Shown: positions 15,608-24,327, numbered from the stretch's first letter. The stretch is DNA of 35,691 nt from Hylemonella sp. (GCA_030695415.1 JAUYQZ010000021.1:1-35691); one strand, 5' to 3'. Notes: generated by a model not told the origin, from the sequence alone. Made by a program: numbers and translations.

Positions 15608-16843
15608 TCAGGCGGCCTTGCGCTGGGGCACGCTCGCCGGATGGCCGGCGTAGTAGTCCATGATGGCCTGCACGCCCGAGCCGGCCAGCTTGACGCCGGC
15701 GAGTTTCAGACCCATCTCGCAGCCGGCCACCGCGGCCACCAGCGTCAGGTCGTTGGTGTCGCCCAGGTGGCCGATGCGGAACATGCGGCCCTTGATCTTG
15801 CCCAGGCCGGTGCCCAGCGAGCAGTCGAAACGCTCGTAGATCACCTTGCGCACGGCGTCGGCGTCCACGCCCTCGGGCGTCATCACGCCAGTCAGGATGG
15901 GCGAATGCACGCTAGCGTCGGCGCACTGGATGGGCAGGCCCCAGGCGTTCACGGCGGCGCGAACGCCGGCGGCCCAGCGCTGGTGGCGCGCGAAGACCAC
16001 GTCCAGGCCCTGGCCCAGGATCATGTCGGCCGCCTCGCTCAGGGCGTAGAGCAGGTTGGTGTTGGGGGTGGACGGCCAGTAGCCGCTCTTGTTCATCTCG
16101 ATGATCTCGTCCCAGGCCCAGAAGGCCTTGGGCAGGCGGGCGGTCTTGCTGGCCTCGATGGCCTTGGGCGACAGTGCGTTGAAGCTGATGCCCGGAGGCA
16201 GCATCAGGCCCTTTTGCGAGCCGCTGATGGAAACGTCCACACCCCATTCGTCATGCCGGTAGTCGGCACTGGCCAGGCCGGAGATGGTGTCCACCAGCAG
16301 CAGGGCAGGATGCTTGGCCGCGTCGATGGCCTTGCGCACCGCGGCGATGTTGCTCGTCACACCGGTGGAGGTTTCGTTGTGCACCACGCACACCGCCTTG
16401 ATGGCGTGGCCCGTGTCGGCCTTCAGGCGCTGCTCGATCAGGTCGGCCTGCACACCGCGGCGCCAGCTGGCCGGCACACCGTTGTCGGTGCCGGGCAAAG
16501 CCAGCACCTCGGCCTTGAGACCCAGACGGGTGGCCAGGCGGTTCCAGAGGAAGGCGAAGTGACCGGTCTCGTACATGAGCACGTGGTCGCCGGGGGAAAG
16601 TGTGTTGGCAAGCGCGGCTTCCCAGGCGCCGGTGCCCGAGGCCGGGTAGATCATGACCGGGTGTTTGGTCTGGAAAATCTTCTGCATGTCGGCCAGCACC
16701 TTCAGGCCCAGGGCGCCGAACTCGGGACCGCGGTGGTCGATGGTGGGCAGGCTCATGGCGCGCAGCACGCGGTCGGGCACGGGGGAGGGGCCCGGGATCT
16801 GCAGGAAGTGGCGGCCGGTGGGGTGGAAATCGGTGGTCAGCAT
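15608..16843 (-). CDS. Class V PLP aminotransferase, serine/alanine-glyoxylate type
   Basis: 411 residues. The opening FLQIPGPSPVPDRVLRAM and the block YPASGTGAWEAALANTLSPG are typical of the serine-glyoxylate / alanine-glyoxylate aminotransferase group. PLP should bind Lys211 in SGSQKGLMLPPG. The C-terminal FRIGHLGDTND motif also fits. The enzyme would use glyoxylate as amino acceptor with Ser or Ala as donor; ureidoglycine or phosphonate branches of the family are possible alternatives. The start at 16843 gives the normal N-terminus, while a frame extension to 16885 would run through the predicted promoter. It is the first gene of the leftward arm and faces the GntR regulator. Confidence 0.88.
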   Translation of the reverse strand: MLTTDFHPTGRHFLQIPGPSPVPDRVLRAMSLPTIDHRGPEFGALGLKVLADMQKIFQTKHPVMIYPASGTGAWEAALANTLSPGDHVLMYETGHFAFLWNRLATRLGLKAEVLALPGTDNGVPASWRRGVQADLIEQRLKADTGHAIKAVCVVHNETSTGVTSNIAAVRKAIDAAKHPALLLVDTISGLASADYRHDEWGVDVSISGSQKGLMLPPGISFNALSPKAIEASKTARLPKAFWAWDEIIEMNKSGYWPSTPNTNLLYALSEAADMILGQGLDVVFARHQRWAAGVRAAVNAWGLPIQCADASVHSPILTGVMTPEGVDADAVRKVIYERFDCSLGTGLGKIKGRMFRIGHLGDTNDLTLVAAVAGCEMGLKLAGVKLAGSGVQAIMDYYAGHPASVPQRKAA

Positions 16844-16870
16844 GGCAAGTAGTGAATAAGGAACGCCGCC

Positions 16871-16899
16871 ATTTTTTGCATACAAAATTTGTTTGTCAA
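16871..16899 (-). promoter_or_regulatory. Predicted promoter of the aminotransferase operon
   Basis: On the minus strand a perfect -35 TTGACA (16899-16894) is followed after 17 bp by AAAAAT (16876-16871), four of six matches to the -10 consensus. The spacer contains the first TTTTG-N4-CAAAA site, so a bound repressor would block it. Confidence 0.55.
16874..16887. promoter_or_regulatory. Predicted GntR/FCD operator, site 1
   Basis: TTTTG-CATA-CAAAA, a perfect 5-bp inverted repeat within a TTGNATACAA-like core, the kind of site bound by FCD-type GntR regulators. A near-identical copy lies 62 bp to the right. Confidence 0.65.
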
Positions 16900-16917
16900 C
16901 CAGAAAGACCCTAAAAT
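16889..16917 (+). promoter_or_regulatory. Predicted promoter of the gntR-type gene
   Basis: TTGTTT (16889-16894) and TAAAAT (16912-16917) are spaced by 17 bp on the plus strand. The -10 matches five of six consensus bases and the -35 only three. It sits between the two operator sites. Confidence 0.4.
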
Positions 16918-16935
16918 CGCCGGAAATCGAGCGTT

Positions 16936-16949
16936 TTTTGAATACAAAA
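16936..16949. promoter_or_regulatory. Predicted GntR/FCD operator, site 2
   Basis: TTTTG-AATA-CAAAA, differing from site 1 only in one spacer base. It ends one base before the ATG at 16951, where it leaves no room for a Shine-Dalgarno sequence. Binding here would give autoregulation. Confidence 0.65.
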
Positions 16950-16950
16950 C

Positions 16951-17637
16951 ATGCCCACGGCTGAAATTCTGTCCATGCCCACGGCCCTGCACGGGCAGGT
17001 CACCCAGCGCCTGCGCCAGCTGCTGGTGGAGGGCCGGATTGCCCCCGGCGCCAAGCTCAACGAGCGTGAGTTGTGCGAGCAGATGAAGGTCTCGCGCACT
17101 CCGCTGCGCGAGGCTATCAAGACCCTGGCCGCCGAAGGCCTGGTGGAGTTGCTGCCCAACCGCGGCGCCATCGCCGTGGCGCTGAGCGAGGCCGACATCC
17201 TCAACACCTTCGAGGTCATGGCCGGCCTGGAGGGCCTGTCGGGCGAGCTGGCCGCACAGCGCATCACCGCCGAGGAACTGGCCGAGATCCAGGCCATGCA
17301 CTACGAGATGAAGGCCGCCTACACCCGGCACGACCTCTCAAGTTATTACCGCCTGAACGCCGCCATCCACCGCGCCTTCAACGCCGCGGCCAAGAACCCG
17401 GTACTCACCGCCACCTACACCCAGGTCAACGCCCGCCTGCAGGCCTTGCGCTTTCGCTCCAATCAGGATGGCGAGAAATGGGCGCGGGCCATGCAGGAGC
17501 ACGACCGCATGATCGAAGCCCTGCAACAACGCGACGGCGCCGCCCTGCGCGCCGAGCTGGTCGCCCACCTGGGCCACAAGCGTGATGTGGTGGTCGAGCA
17601 GATGCGCACGGCCCAGGCCGTGAACGCGAAAAACTGA
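16951..17637 (+). CDS. GntR-family transcription regulator, FCD subfamily
   Basis: 228 residues. The N-terminal winged helix is clear (LVEGRIAPGAKLNERELCEQ, then VSRTPLREAIKTLAAEGLV). The C-terminal FCD domain (about residues 88-215) has the acid/metal-binding histidines in NAAIHRAFN, MQEHDRMIEAL and LGHKRD. FCD regulators sense small organic acids and normally repress the neighbouring catabolic genes. It begins the rightward arm, is followed after 8 bp by the large dehydrogenase, and faces the aminotransferase operon. The first codons repeat in frame (MPTAEILS then MPTALHGQ), with the 12-mer CATGCCCACGGC at 16950 and 16974, so the true start could be the ATG at 16975. Confidence 0.92.
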   Translation: MPTAEILSMPTALHGQVTQRLRQLLVEGRIAPGAKLNERELCEQMKVSRTPLREAIKTLAAEGLVELLPNRGAIAVALSEADILNTFEVMAGLEGLSGELAAQRITAEELAEIQAMHYEMKAAYTRHDLSSYYRLNAAIHRAFNAAAKNPVLTATYTQVNARLQALRFRSNQDGEKWARAMQEHDRMIEALQQRDGAALRAELVAHLGHKRDVVVEQMRTAQAVNAKN

Positions 17638-17645
17638 GTACCGAT

Positions 17646-20600
17646 ATGAACGCCCCCCTGCCCGCCAGCGTGACGCAAACCTCCGCCAGCCAGACCTACG
17701 AGTCTGTCTCCCGCCTCGGCAACGAAGTCGCCGGCCGCCTGGCCGCTCGCCTGCGCGCCGAGACACAGGGCGAGGTGCTGTTCAGCCCGGCCGACCGCGG
17801 CCGTTACGCCACCGATGCCTCCATCTACCAGGCCATGCCCGTGGGCGTGTTCCTGCCGCGCGAGGCGGCCGAGGTGCGGCTGGCCATCGACATCTGCCGC
17901 GACCTCAAGGTGCCCATCGTGCCGCGCGGCGGCGGCACCAGCCAGTGCGGCCAGACGGTGGGCGCGGGCCTGGTCATCGACCACAGCAAGCACATGCGCA
18001 AGATACTCGACGTCAACGTCGAGCAGCGCACCGCGCGCGTGGAGCCCGGCCTGGTGCTGGACCACCTGAACGCCGACCTCAAAAAACACGGCCTCTGGTA
18101 CCCGGTGGACGTGTCCACCAGCGCGCAGGCGACGCTGGGCGGCATGGCCGGCAACAACTCCTGCGGCAGCCGCTCCATTGCCTACGGCAATATGGTGCAC
18201 AACGTCATCGGCGCGCAAGCCTGGCTGGCCGACGGCGAGCTGCTGAACTTCGGCCGTTACGACCAGGCCAGCGGCCGCGCCAAGCAGATCGGCGACTACG
18301 TGCGCGGCCTGGCCGGCCTGCACCGCGACGAGATCGAAGCGCGCTGGCCCAAGGTGCTGCGCCGCGTGGCCGGCTACAACCTGGACATCTTCCACAACCA
18401 GAACGAGAAGCCCTACACCAGCGACGGCTCGGTCAACCTGGCGCACCTGCTCATCGGCAGCGAAGGCACGCTGGCGCTCACGCGATCGCTGTGCCTGCAG
18501 TTGAGCGAGCTGCCGCGCGCCAAGGTGCTGGGTGTGGTGAACTTCCCCACCTTCTACCAGGCGATGGACAGCGCCCAGCACATCGTCAAGCTGGGCCACA
18601 ACATGCAGGGCGGGGCGCTCACGGCCGTGGAGCTGGTCGACCGCACCATGATCGAGCTCTCGCTGCAAAACCCGGCCTTCGCGCCCACCATCCGCACCGC
18701 GCTTGCGCCCGCCATCAATGGCGGCAAACCCGAAGCCGTGCTGCTGGTGGAGTTCTCGGGCGCCAGCAAAGCCGACATCGCGCCCAAGATCAGGGAACTC
18801 GTCGATCTGATGGGCGAGCTGGGCCTGCCCGGCAGTGTGGTCGAGATGATCGACGACGCCTCGCAGAAGAACCTGTGGGAAGTGCGCAAGGCCGGCCTCA
18901 ACATCATGATGAGCCTGCGCGGCGACGGCAAGCCCGTGAGCTTCATCGAAGACTGCGCCGTGCCCCTGGTGCACCTGGCCGAATACACCACCGCGCTCAC
19001 CGAGGTCTTCAGCAAATACGGCAGCCGCGGCACCTGGTACGCCCACGCCTCGGTGGGCACGCTGCACGTGCGCCCCATCCTGGACATGCGCCGCGACGGC
19101 GCCAGGAAGATGCGCGCCATTGCCGAAGAGGCGAGTGAGCTGGTGCGCAAGTACAAGGGCGCCTACAGCGGCGAGCACGGCGACGGCCTGTGTCGCGGCG
19201 AATGGATCGAGTGGCAGTTCGGCCCGCGCCTCACGCAAGCCTTCACTCAGATCAAGGAGTACCTGGACCCGGCCAGCCTGCTGTGCCCCCAGCGCATGAT
19301 CAAGCCGCCGAAGATGGACGACACCACGCTGATGCGTTTTCCGCCTGCGTACCGCGTGGTGCCCATCCAGCCCGCGCTGGACTGGAGCGCCTGGAACGTG
19401 CAGGCCGACCCGGTGACCGAAGTGACCACCGCCCCCGGCACCGGCGGCGACCCGGCGCATGGGCTGGCCAAACACGTGGAGATGTGCAACAACAACGGCC
19501 ACTGCCGCAAGTTCGACGCCGGCACCATGTGCCCGAGCTACCGCGTCACGCGTGACGAGCAGCACCTCACCCGCGGCCGCGCCAACACCCTGCGCCTGGC
19601 GCTGTCCGGGCAGATCGAGGGGCTGGACGGCCAGGACGCCTTGACCAGTGAAGTCGTGCGCGAAGCGATGGACCTGTGCGTGAGCTGCAAGGGCTGCAAG
19701 CGCGACTGCCCCACGGGCGTGGACATGGCCAAGCTCAAGGTCGAGTTCCTGCAGCACTACAAGGCCAAGCACGGCCATACCCTCAAAGACAGGCTGGTCG
19801 GCCAGCTGCCCGACTACGCGCGCCACGCCGCGAAGATCGCCCCGCTGCTCAACCTGCGCGACAAGATTCCGCTCATGGCCCAGCTCAGCGAAAAGCTCTT
19901 CGGCTTCTCCGCCAAACGCAGCCTGCCGCAGTGGCATTCAAAGCACTTCTTCAACACGCCGGTGCAAAGTGCCACGCGCGCCGAAGTGCTGGCTGCGACC
20001 AAACCCGTGGTGCTTTTCGTCGACACCTTCAACGGCTACTTCGAGTCCGAGAACGCCCACGCCGCCCTGCAGGTGCTGCAGGCCGCCGGCTACACCGTGC
20101 ACGTGGCCACCAAGGTGCAGGACGACGGCAAACACCTCTGCTGCGGCCGCACCTTCCTCTCCGCCGGCATGGTCGATCAGGCCAAGGTGAAAGCGCGCGA
20201 GGTGGTGGAGAGCCTCTTGCCCTTCGCCGAGAAGGGCATTGCCATCGTCGGTCTGGAACCGAGTTGCCTCTTGACGCTGCGCGACGAATTGCTGGTCATG
20301 GGCCTGGGCGAGCCGGCACAGGCCATTGCCAAACAGGCCCTGCTGTTCGAAGAATTCCTGGCCCGCGAGGCCAAGGCCGGCCAACTGGAGGCCTTCAAGG
20401 CCAAACTCAAACCCGTGAGCCAGTCGGTGCTCTTGCACGGCCACTGCCACCAAAAGGCTTTTGCCGCCGTCACGCCCGTGATGGAGGTGCTCAGCCTGAT
20501 CCCCGGCGCCAAACCCGAACTCATCGAGTCCAGCTGCTGCGGCATGGCTGGCAGCTTCGGCTACGAGGCCGAGCACTACGAGGTGTCGATGCAGATGGCC

Positions 20601-20744
20601 GAGGCCAACCTGCTGCCAGCGGTCCGCGCCAAGGCGGATGCGATCGTGGTGGCCGACGGCACCAGCTGCCGGCACCAGATTGCCGACGGTGCGCAGCGCG
20701 AGGCGGTGCATGTGGCGAAGTTGCTGGCGGGGCAGCTGGCCTGA
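17646..20744 (+). CDS. FAD/4Fe-4S dehydrogenase, YdiJ-like (D-2-hydroxyacid dehydrogenase)
   Basis: 1032 residues, the size of E. coli YdiJ (1018), a D-2-hydroxyglutarate dehydrogenase. The N-terminal part is a PCMH-type FAD domain (VPIVPRGGGTSQCGQTVGAG) followed by the FAD-oxidase C domain ending near YSGEHGDGLCRGEW. Next come cysteine clusters for iron-sulfur centres (CNNNGHCRKFDAGTMCPSYR near 615 and CVSCKGCKRDCPTG near 677). Two CCG domains complete it (LCCGRTF near 829, SSCCGMAGSFGYE near 961). It combines in one chain what GlcD and GlcF do separately, oxidising a D-2-hydroxyacid such as 2-hydroxyglutarate, lactate or glycolate and passing electrons on. The link to an aminotransferase of the glyoxylate group suggests a related 2-oxo/2-hydroxy acid, but this is inference. 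Confidence 0.9.
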   Translation: MNAPLPASVTQTSASQTYESVSRLGNEVAGRLAARLRAETQGEVLFSPADRGRYATDASIYQAMPVGVFLPREAAEVRLAIDICRDLKVPIVPRGGGTSQCGQTVGAGLVIDHSKHMRKILDVNVEQRTARVEPGLVLDHLNADLKKHGLWYPVDVSTSAQATLGGMAGNNSCGSRSIAYGNMVHNVIGAQAWLADGELLNFGRYDQASGRAKQIGDYVRGLAGLHRDEIEARWPKVLRRVAGYNLDIFHNQNEKPYTSDGSVNLAHLLIGSEGTLALTRSLCLQLSELPRAKVLGVVNFPTFYQAMDSAQHIVKLGHNMQGGALTAVELVDRTMIELSLQNPAFAPTIRTALAPAINGGKPEAVLLVEFSGASKADIAPKIRELVDLMGELGLPGSVVEMIDDASQKNLWEVRKAGLNIMMSLRGDGKPVSFIEDCAVPLVHLAEYTTALTEVFSKYGSRGTWYAHASVGTLHVRPILDMRRDGARKMRAIAEEASELVRKYKGAYSGEHGDGLCRGEWIEWQFGPRLTQAFTQIKEYLDPASLLCPQRMIKPPKMDDTTLMRFPPAYRVVPIQPALDWSAWNVQADPVTEVTTAPGTGGDPAHGLAKHVEMCNNNGHCRKFDAGTMCPSYRVTRDEQHLTRGRANTLRLALSGQIEGLDGQDALTSEVVREAMDLCVSCKGCKRDCPTGVDMAKLKVEFLQHYKAKHGHTLKDRLVGQLPDYARHAAKIAPLLNLRDKIPLMAQLSEKLFGFSAKRSLPQWHSKHFFNTPVQSATRAEVLAATKPVVLFVDTFNGYFESENAHAALQVLQAAGYTVHVATKVQDDGKHLCCGRTFLSAGMVDQAKVKAREVVESLLPFAEKGIAIVGLEPSCLLTLRDELLVMGLGEPAQAIAKQALLFEEFLAREAKAGQLEAFKAKLKPVSQSVLLHGHCHQKAFAAVTPVMEVLSLIPGAKPELIESSCCGMAGSFGYEAEHYEVSMQMAEANLLPAVRAKADAIVVADGTSCRHQIADGAQREAVHVAKLLAGQLA

Positions 20745-20776
20745 GCCAGCCTGCTCTGATAAGGCTTCGGCGCTTG

Positions 20777-21598
20777 ATGCAATTCCACAGGGTCAATTAC
20801 CTCTTCGCTGTTTTCCTGTCCGTGGCCCTGCATGCCCTGGCGCTTGTTCTTGCGGGCAACTATTCAAGCAGATCCATCAGCAAGCCAGAAGTCCCAAAGC
20901 CTGAGGAGAAAGTCATTTTTCTCGAAGCGATGCCAGCATCGCCGCCAAGAACTCGTAAAACGTCCCCCGAACCAAGCCCAGTCTTGGCGCCTGACTCCCC
21001 GCCTGCTGCGGACCGTCAACCGGCGTTCATGCCTGCACCGCCCGCACCGACAGCGCAGGAGTGGGCCTTCGCCGCCAAATACACCCTGAAGAACAGCAAG
21101 AGCTACCGCTACACCTGGGGGCAGCAGGTCCGAAGCATGATGGGCACGGCGGTCGAAGGGCCGGATCAGGGCATCGTGCGGTTCCGGATTGAAATCGCTC
21201 CTGACGGCACATTGGCACGACTGGAAACCTTGTGGACGACCTCCGTGGTGGCGGAGAAGCTGGCGCGCAAGGCCATCGAGAACATGCCCCCGCTGCCACC
21301 GACCCCGACTGGCAAACCCCTGATCTTCGAGAAGACCATTTCGTTTCAGCCGTTTGCTTCAGACGGTCCGCCCCTCTACAAGAACGACTGCCTGCCCGAC
21401 CCACCGGCGTTCCGCAATCCGTTCATGTGGGATGGCAAATCGCCACAAGTGCGCACCGTTCCTGCGCCCAGTGAGCCACTTGATCCTTCGGCCCTGGAGG
21501 AATGCCTCAGGCAACTGCCCGACGACTCCATCGAAGCTGAAGGCGCGCACGACCAGAGACAGCTCGAGCAATGGCGTTCGAACAAGCTGGGACGCTGA
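20777..21598 (+). CDS. TonB-like membrane-anchored periplasmic protein
   Basis: 273 residues. One N-terminal membrane segment (NYLFAVFLSVALHALALVLA, with the S-x-x-x-H pattern of TonB) is followed by a Pro-rich stretch to about residue 95 (PASPPRTRKTSPEPSP, PAPPAPTAQEW). A folded part (about 95-200) includes GIVRFRIEIAPDGTLARLET, which looks like the TonB C-terminal strand pattern. The tail after residue 200 is not familiar and contains two Cys (NDCLPD, EECLRQ). It probably spans the periplasm to move energy or load to an outer-membrane partner, but no exbB, exbD or receptor gene lies near. The ATG at 20777 is chosen because it gives the membrane helix at the very start. It may equally be a TonB-fold protein of another role. 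Confidence 0.68.
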   Translation: MQFHRVNYLFAVFLSVALHALALVLAGNYSSRSISKPEVPKPEEKVIFLEAMPASPPRTRKTSPEPSPVLAPDSPPAADRQPAFMPAPPAPTAQEWAFAAKYTLKNSKSYRYTWGQQVRSMMGTAVEGPDQGIVRFRIEIAPDGTLARLETLWTTSVVAEKLARKAIENMPPLPPTPTGKPLIFEKTISFQPFASDGPPLYKNDCLPDPPAFRNPFMWDGKSPQVRTVPAPSEPLDPSALEECLRQLPDDSIEAEGAHDQRQLEQWRSNKLGR

Positions 21599-21624
21599 GG
21601 TACGCGTACGACTCGCGAATGTCG

Positions 21625-21645
21625 TTGACCTCAGTCAATATTTTT
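21625..21645 (+). terminator. Weak candidate terminator after the TonB-like gene
   Basis: TTGAC (21625-21629), loop CTCA, GTCAA (21634-21638), then TATTTTT. The stem is only 5 bp and AT-rich, so efficiency is doubtful. The rest of the 252-bp gap to the next gene shows no gene. Confidence 0.3.
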
Positions 21646-21850
21646 GTGGGGGTCCAACACGTGAACGCGCATCACCTTGGGCTATGGCGGCTTCGGGTCC
21701 TGGACTCTGGACTGGCTGATAGTTAACTCGCCGGCCTGCCATCGCCGCGCTCATGGCTTGACGCTATGGCTCGGTTTGCGCTCCGCTTGCCCGTCTGCCC
21801 CGCTAAACTCAGGACAGCCAACTACCCCCTGAGGCATGGAGAATCGTGCG

Positions 21851-23758
21851 ATGAGCTCCCACCGGCTGCCGGATGTCCCCCTTGGAGAAGCAGCCTCCGG
21901 GCCTGCGTCCTGGCGCGCCCGCGCCAGCGCACCGCTGAACCTGGCCATCGGGCTGGTGTGCGTGGTCGCCATTGTCGGCATCTGGTGGGTCACGCTGCAG
22001 CGCATCGCCTTCGAGCGCGACCAGGCGTTGGCTGCGGCCATGCAGGCGAACTCCAACCTGGCCATTGCTTTCGAGCAGCAGGTCTTCCGCACGCTGAAGT
22101 CGGCCGAGCAGGTGGCGGCCTTCGTGCGCGAACAGTATCTGCGGCAGGGCTCCGGCATCAAGCTGAAGCGCTGGGTCGAGCAGGGGGTGATCCGCGAGAA
22201 GATGTTCACCATCGTCAGCGTGGTGGACGAACGCGGCGAGATCGTCAGCAGCAGCCAGGCGACCGGCCGGGTGAACTATGCCGACCGGGAGTTCTTCCGG
22301 GTCCAGCGCGAGGGGGCGGGGGACGACCTGTTCGTGAGCCGGCCGGTGCTGGGACGGGTCACCGGCCGCTGGCAGATTCCCATGTCGCTGCGCATTTCGC
22401 GCCCCGATGGCAGCTTTGCCGGTGTGGTGGTGATGTCGGTGGACCCGGCCAATTTCACCGATTTCTACCGGCAGGCCGAGCTCGGGCCCCAGGGGCTGCT
22501 GGAGCTCACCGGCCTGGATGGCATGGTGCGCGGGCGCAGGACGGGCAGCCGCAGCAGCTTCGGCATGGAGGCGCAGGGGCTGGCCTGGTTCCAGCGCCGG
22601 GCGGCTGCGCCCGCGGGGGATTTCGTCGACGAGGGCGCAGCCGCCGATGGCGTGGCGCGCATCGTCAGCTACCGCACCATGGCGGGCTATCCGCTGATGG
22701 TGACCGTGGGTACGGCCCATGCCAGTGAGCTGGCCCCGGTGCTGCAGCGGCGCGCCAGCTACCTGGCGGTGGCCGGCAGCGCCACCGGCGTATTGCTGGT
22801 GTTTGCTGGCCTGCTGATGCTGGTGCTGGCGCGCCAGCGAGCCGCGGCCGAGGCCTTGCAGGCCAGTGAAGCGCTGTTTCGCGCCACCTTCCACCAGGCC
22901 GCGATGGGCATTGCGCACATCGGACCCGACGGCCGCATCCTCGGGGCTAACGATAAGTTCTGCCGCATGCTGGGCTACAGCGGCGAGGAGTTGCGCGCGC
23001 GCACCGTGTTCGAGCTGTGCGACGCGGACCGACGGGACGAGGCGCGGCAGTTCCTGCTGGACCGTCTTTCGGCCGACTCGCCCTTGCTGCCGCCGGAGAT
23101 GGAGGTGCCCTACCGGCGCAAGGACGGCACCGTGCTGTGGGTGGTCGAGGCCCTGGGCGTGGTGCGGGACCCGCAGGGCAGGCCGGATTTTCTGGTGGCG
23201 GTCACGCAGGATGTGACGGCCCGCAAGGCGCTGGAGGAGCGGCTGTCGCACGATGCACTGCACGATGCGCTGACCGGCCTGCCCAACCGCGTGATGTTCC
23301 AGGACCGGCTGGCCCGGGTGCTGGAGTCGGCGCGCCGGCGCGCCGGTCAGGCCGCCGTGCTCTACCTCGACCTGGACGGTTTCAAGGCGGTCAACGACAG
23401 CCTGGGCCATGCGGCCGGCGACGCGCTGCTGCAGCAGGTGGCCCGACGGCTGGAGCACTGCGTGCGCTCCGAGGACACGGTCTCGCGGATCGGCGGCGAC
23501 GAGTTTGGCGTGGTGCTGGCGGCGCTGGCCCAGTCCCAGGATTGCGAGGCCGTGGCGCTCAAGATCGTCAGCACTCTGGCGGCGCCGTTCGAGCTGCAGG
23601 GCGAGACCGTCTACATCTCGGCCAGCGTGGGGGCGGCCTTGTTCCCTGACCATGGCAACGACACGGCCAGCCTGCTGGCCCACGCCGACAACGCCATGTA
23701 TGCCGCCAAAGATGCAGGCAAGAACCGCTTCCGCTGGGAGTCGCAGCCCGGAGTCTAG
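21851..23758 (+). CDS. Membrane diguanylate cyclase with PDC-like sensor and PAS domain
   Basis: 635 residues. Two membrane helices (about 30-50 and 305-328) frame a periplasmic sensor of PDC/dCache type (YADREFFRVQREG, SLRISRPDGSFAGVVVMSVD). After it come a PAS domain (about 340-458, FHQAAMGIAHIGPDGRILGA and DFLVAVTQDVT) and a GGDEF domain (about 468-630) with intact GGDEF at 548-552, so it should make cyclic di-GMP from GTP. An RxxD feedback site (RSED, 539-542) five residues before GGDEF suggests product inhibition. I take the ATG at 21851, since GGAG stands 9 nt before it; the ATG at 21836 lacks spacing for a ribosome site. Neighbours give no signal ligand. Confidence 0.93.
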   Translation: MSSHRLPDVPLGEAASGPASWRARASAPLNLAIGLVCVVAIVGIWWVTLQRIAFERDQALAAAMQANSNLAIAFEQQVFRTLKSAEQVAAFVREQYLRQGSGIKLKRWVEQGVIREKMFTIVSVVDERGEIVSSSQATGRVNYADREFFRVQREGAGDDLFVSRPVLGRVTGRWQIPMSLRISRPDGSFAGVVVMSVDPANFTDFYRQAELGPQGLLELTGLDGMVRGRRTGSRSSFGMEAQGLAWFQRRAAAPAGDFVDEGAAADGVARIVSYRTMAGYPLMVTVGTAHASELAPVLQRRASYLAVAGSATGVLLVFAGLLMLVLARQRAAAEALQASEALFRATFHQAAMGIAHIGPDGRILGANDKFCRMLGYSGEELRARTVFELCDADRRDEARQFLLDRLSADSPLLPPEMEVPYRRKDGTVLWVVEALGVVRDPQGRPDFLVAVTQDVTARKALEERLSHDALHDALTGLPNRVMFQDRLARVLESARRRAGQAAVLYLDLDGFKAVNDSLGHAAGDALLQQVARRLEHCVRSEDTVSRIGGDEFGVVLAALAQSQDCEAVALKIVSTLAAPFELQGETVYISASVGAALFPDHGNDTASLLAHADNAMYAAKDAGKNRFRWESQPGV

Positions 23759-23854
23759 GTCGGCATCGCCCGGCGCGCCAGGGCAGGCCGGCTTGGCGGG
23801 GGCTGCGGATCGGCCTAAGATGAAAAATCTGCATCCTTGCTAAGGAAGCCCGCC

Positions 23855-24292
23855 ATGTACAAACGCATCCTTTTGGGTTACGACGGCTCTGAGTCCGGGC
23901 AGCAGGCCCTGCTGGGCAGCCGCGAGATTGCGCAGTGGAGCCAGGCCGAGTTGGTGCTGGTGGCCGTGATGCCGCTGCCCATTGCCAGCTTGGGACCCGA
24001 GGGCGGACTCTACGACCCCAAGGTGGAGGAGATCGAACGTGAACGCTACCGCGCCATCCTCGAAGCCGGGGTGCAGCGTCTGGCGCAGGCGGGGTTGCAG
24101 GCGCGCGGAGAGGTGCTCAGCGGTGACCCGGTGCACGAACTGGCGAAGGCCGCCAGCCGCCTGCGGGCCGATCTGATCGTGCTGGGGCACCAGCACCAGG
24201 ACAGCTGGGCCGCGCGCTGGTGGCGCGGCTCGGTGTCCAAGCACCTGATCGAGCATGCGCCCTGTAGCGTGCTGGTGGTGATCACGCACTGA
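23855..24292 (+). CDS. Universal stress protein (UspA family)
   Basis: 145 residues, the usual size. MYKRILLGYDGSESGQQAL is the family start, with Asp10 at the nucleotide site. The C-terminal block IVLGHQHQDSWAARWW-RGSVSKHLIEHAPCSVLVV corresponds to the ATP loop G-2x-G-9x-G-S/T, but the second Gly appears as His, so nucleotide binding is uncertain. AAGGAAG before the ATG is a good ribosome site. It follows the cyclase by 96 bp on the same strand and ends 35 bp from the convergent Bug gene. Role: stress survival, with no specific partner visible. Confidence 0.93.
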   Translation: MYKRILLGYDGSESGQQALLGSREIAQWSQAELVLVAVMPLPIASLGPEGGLYDPKVEEIERERYRAILEAGVQRLAQAGLQARGEVLSGDPVHELAKAASRLRADLIVLGHQHQDSWAARWWRGSVSKHLIEHAPCSVLVVITH

Positions 24293-24327
24293 TCACGCGT
24301 GTCCTGTGCCGGGGGGCGCACTGGCCC

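Noticed and set aside
17463..19937. Open frame of 824 codons opposite the FAD/Fe-S dehydrogenase
   Set aside because: The composition is typical of antisense frames in GC-rich genes; the plus-strand protein has all domain motifs.
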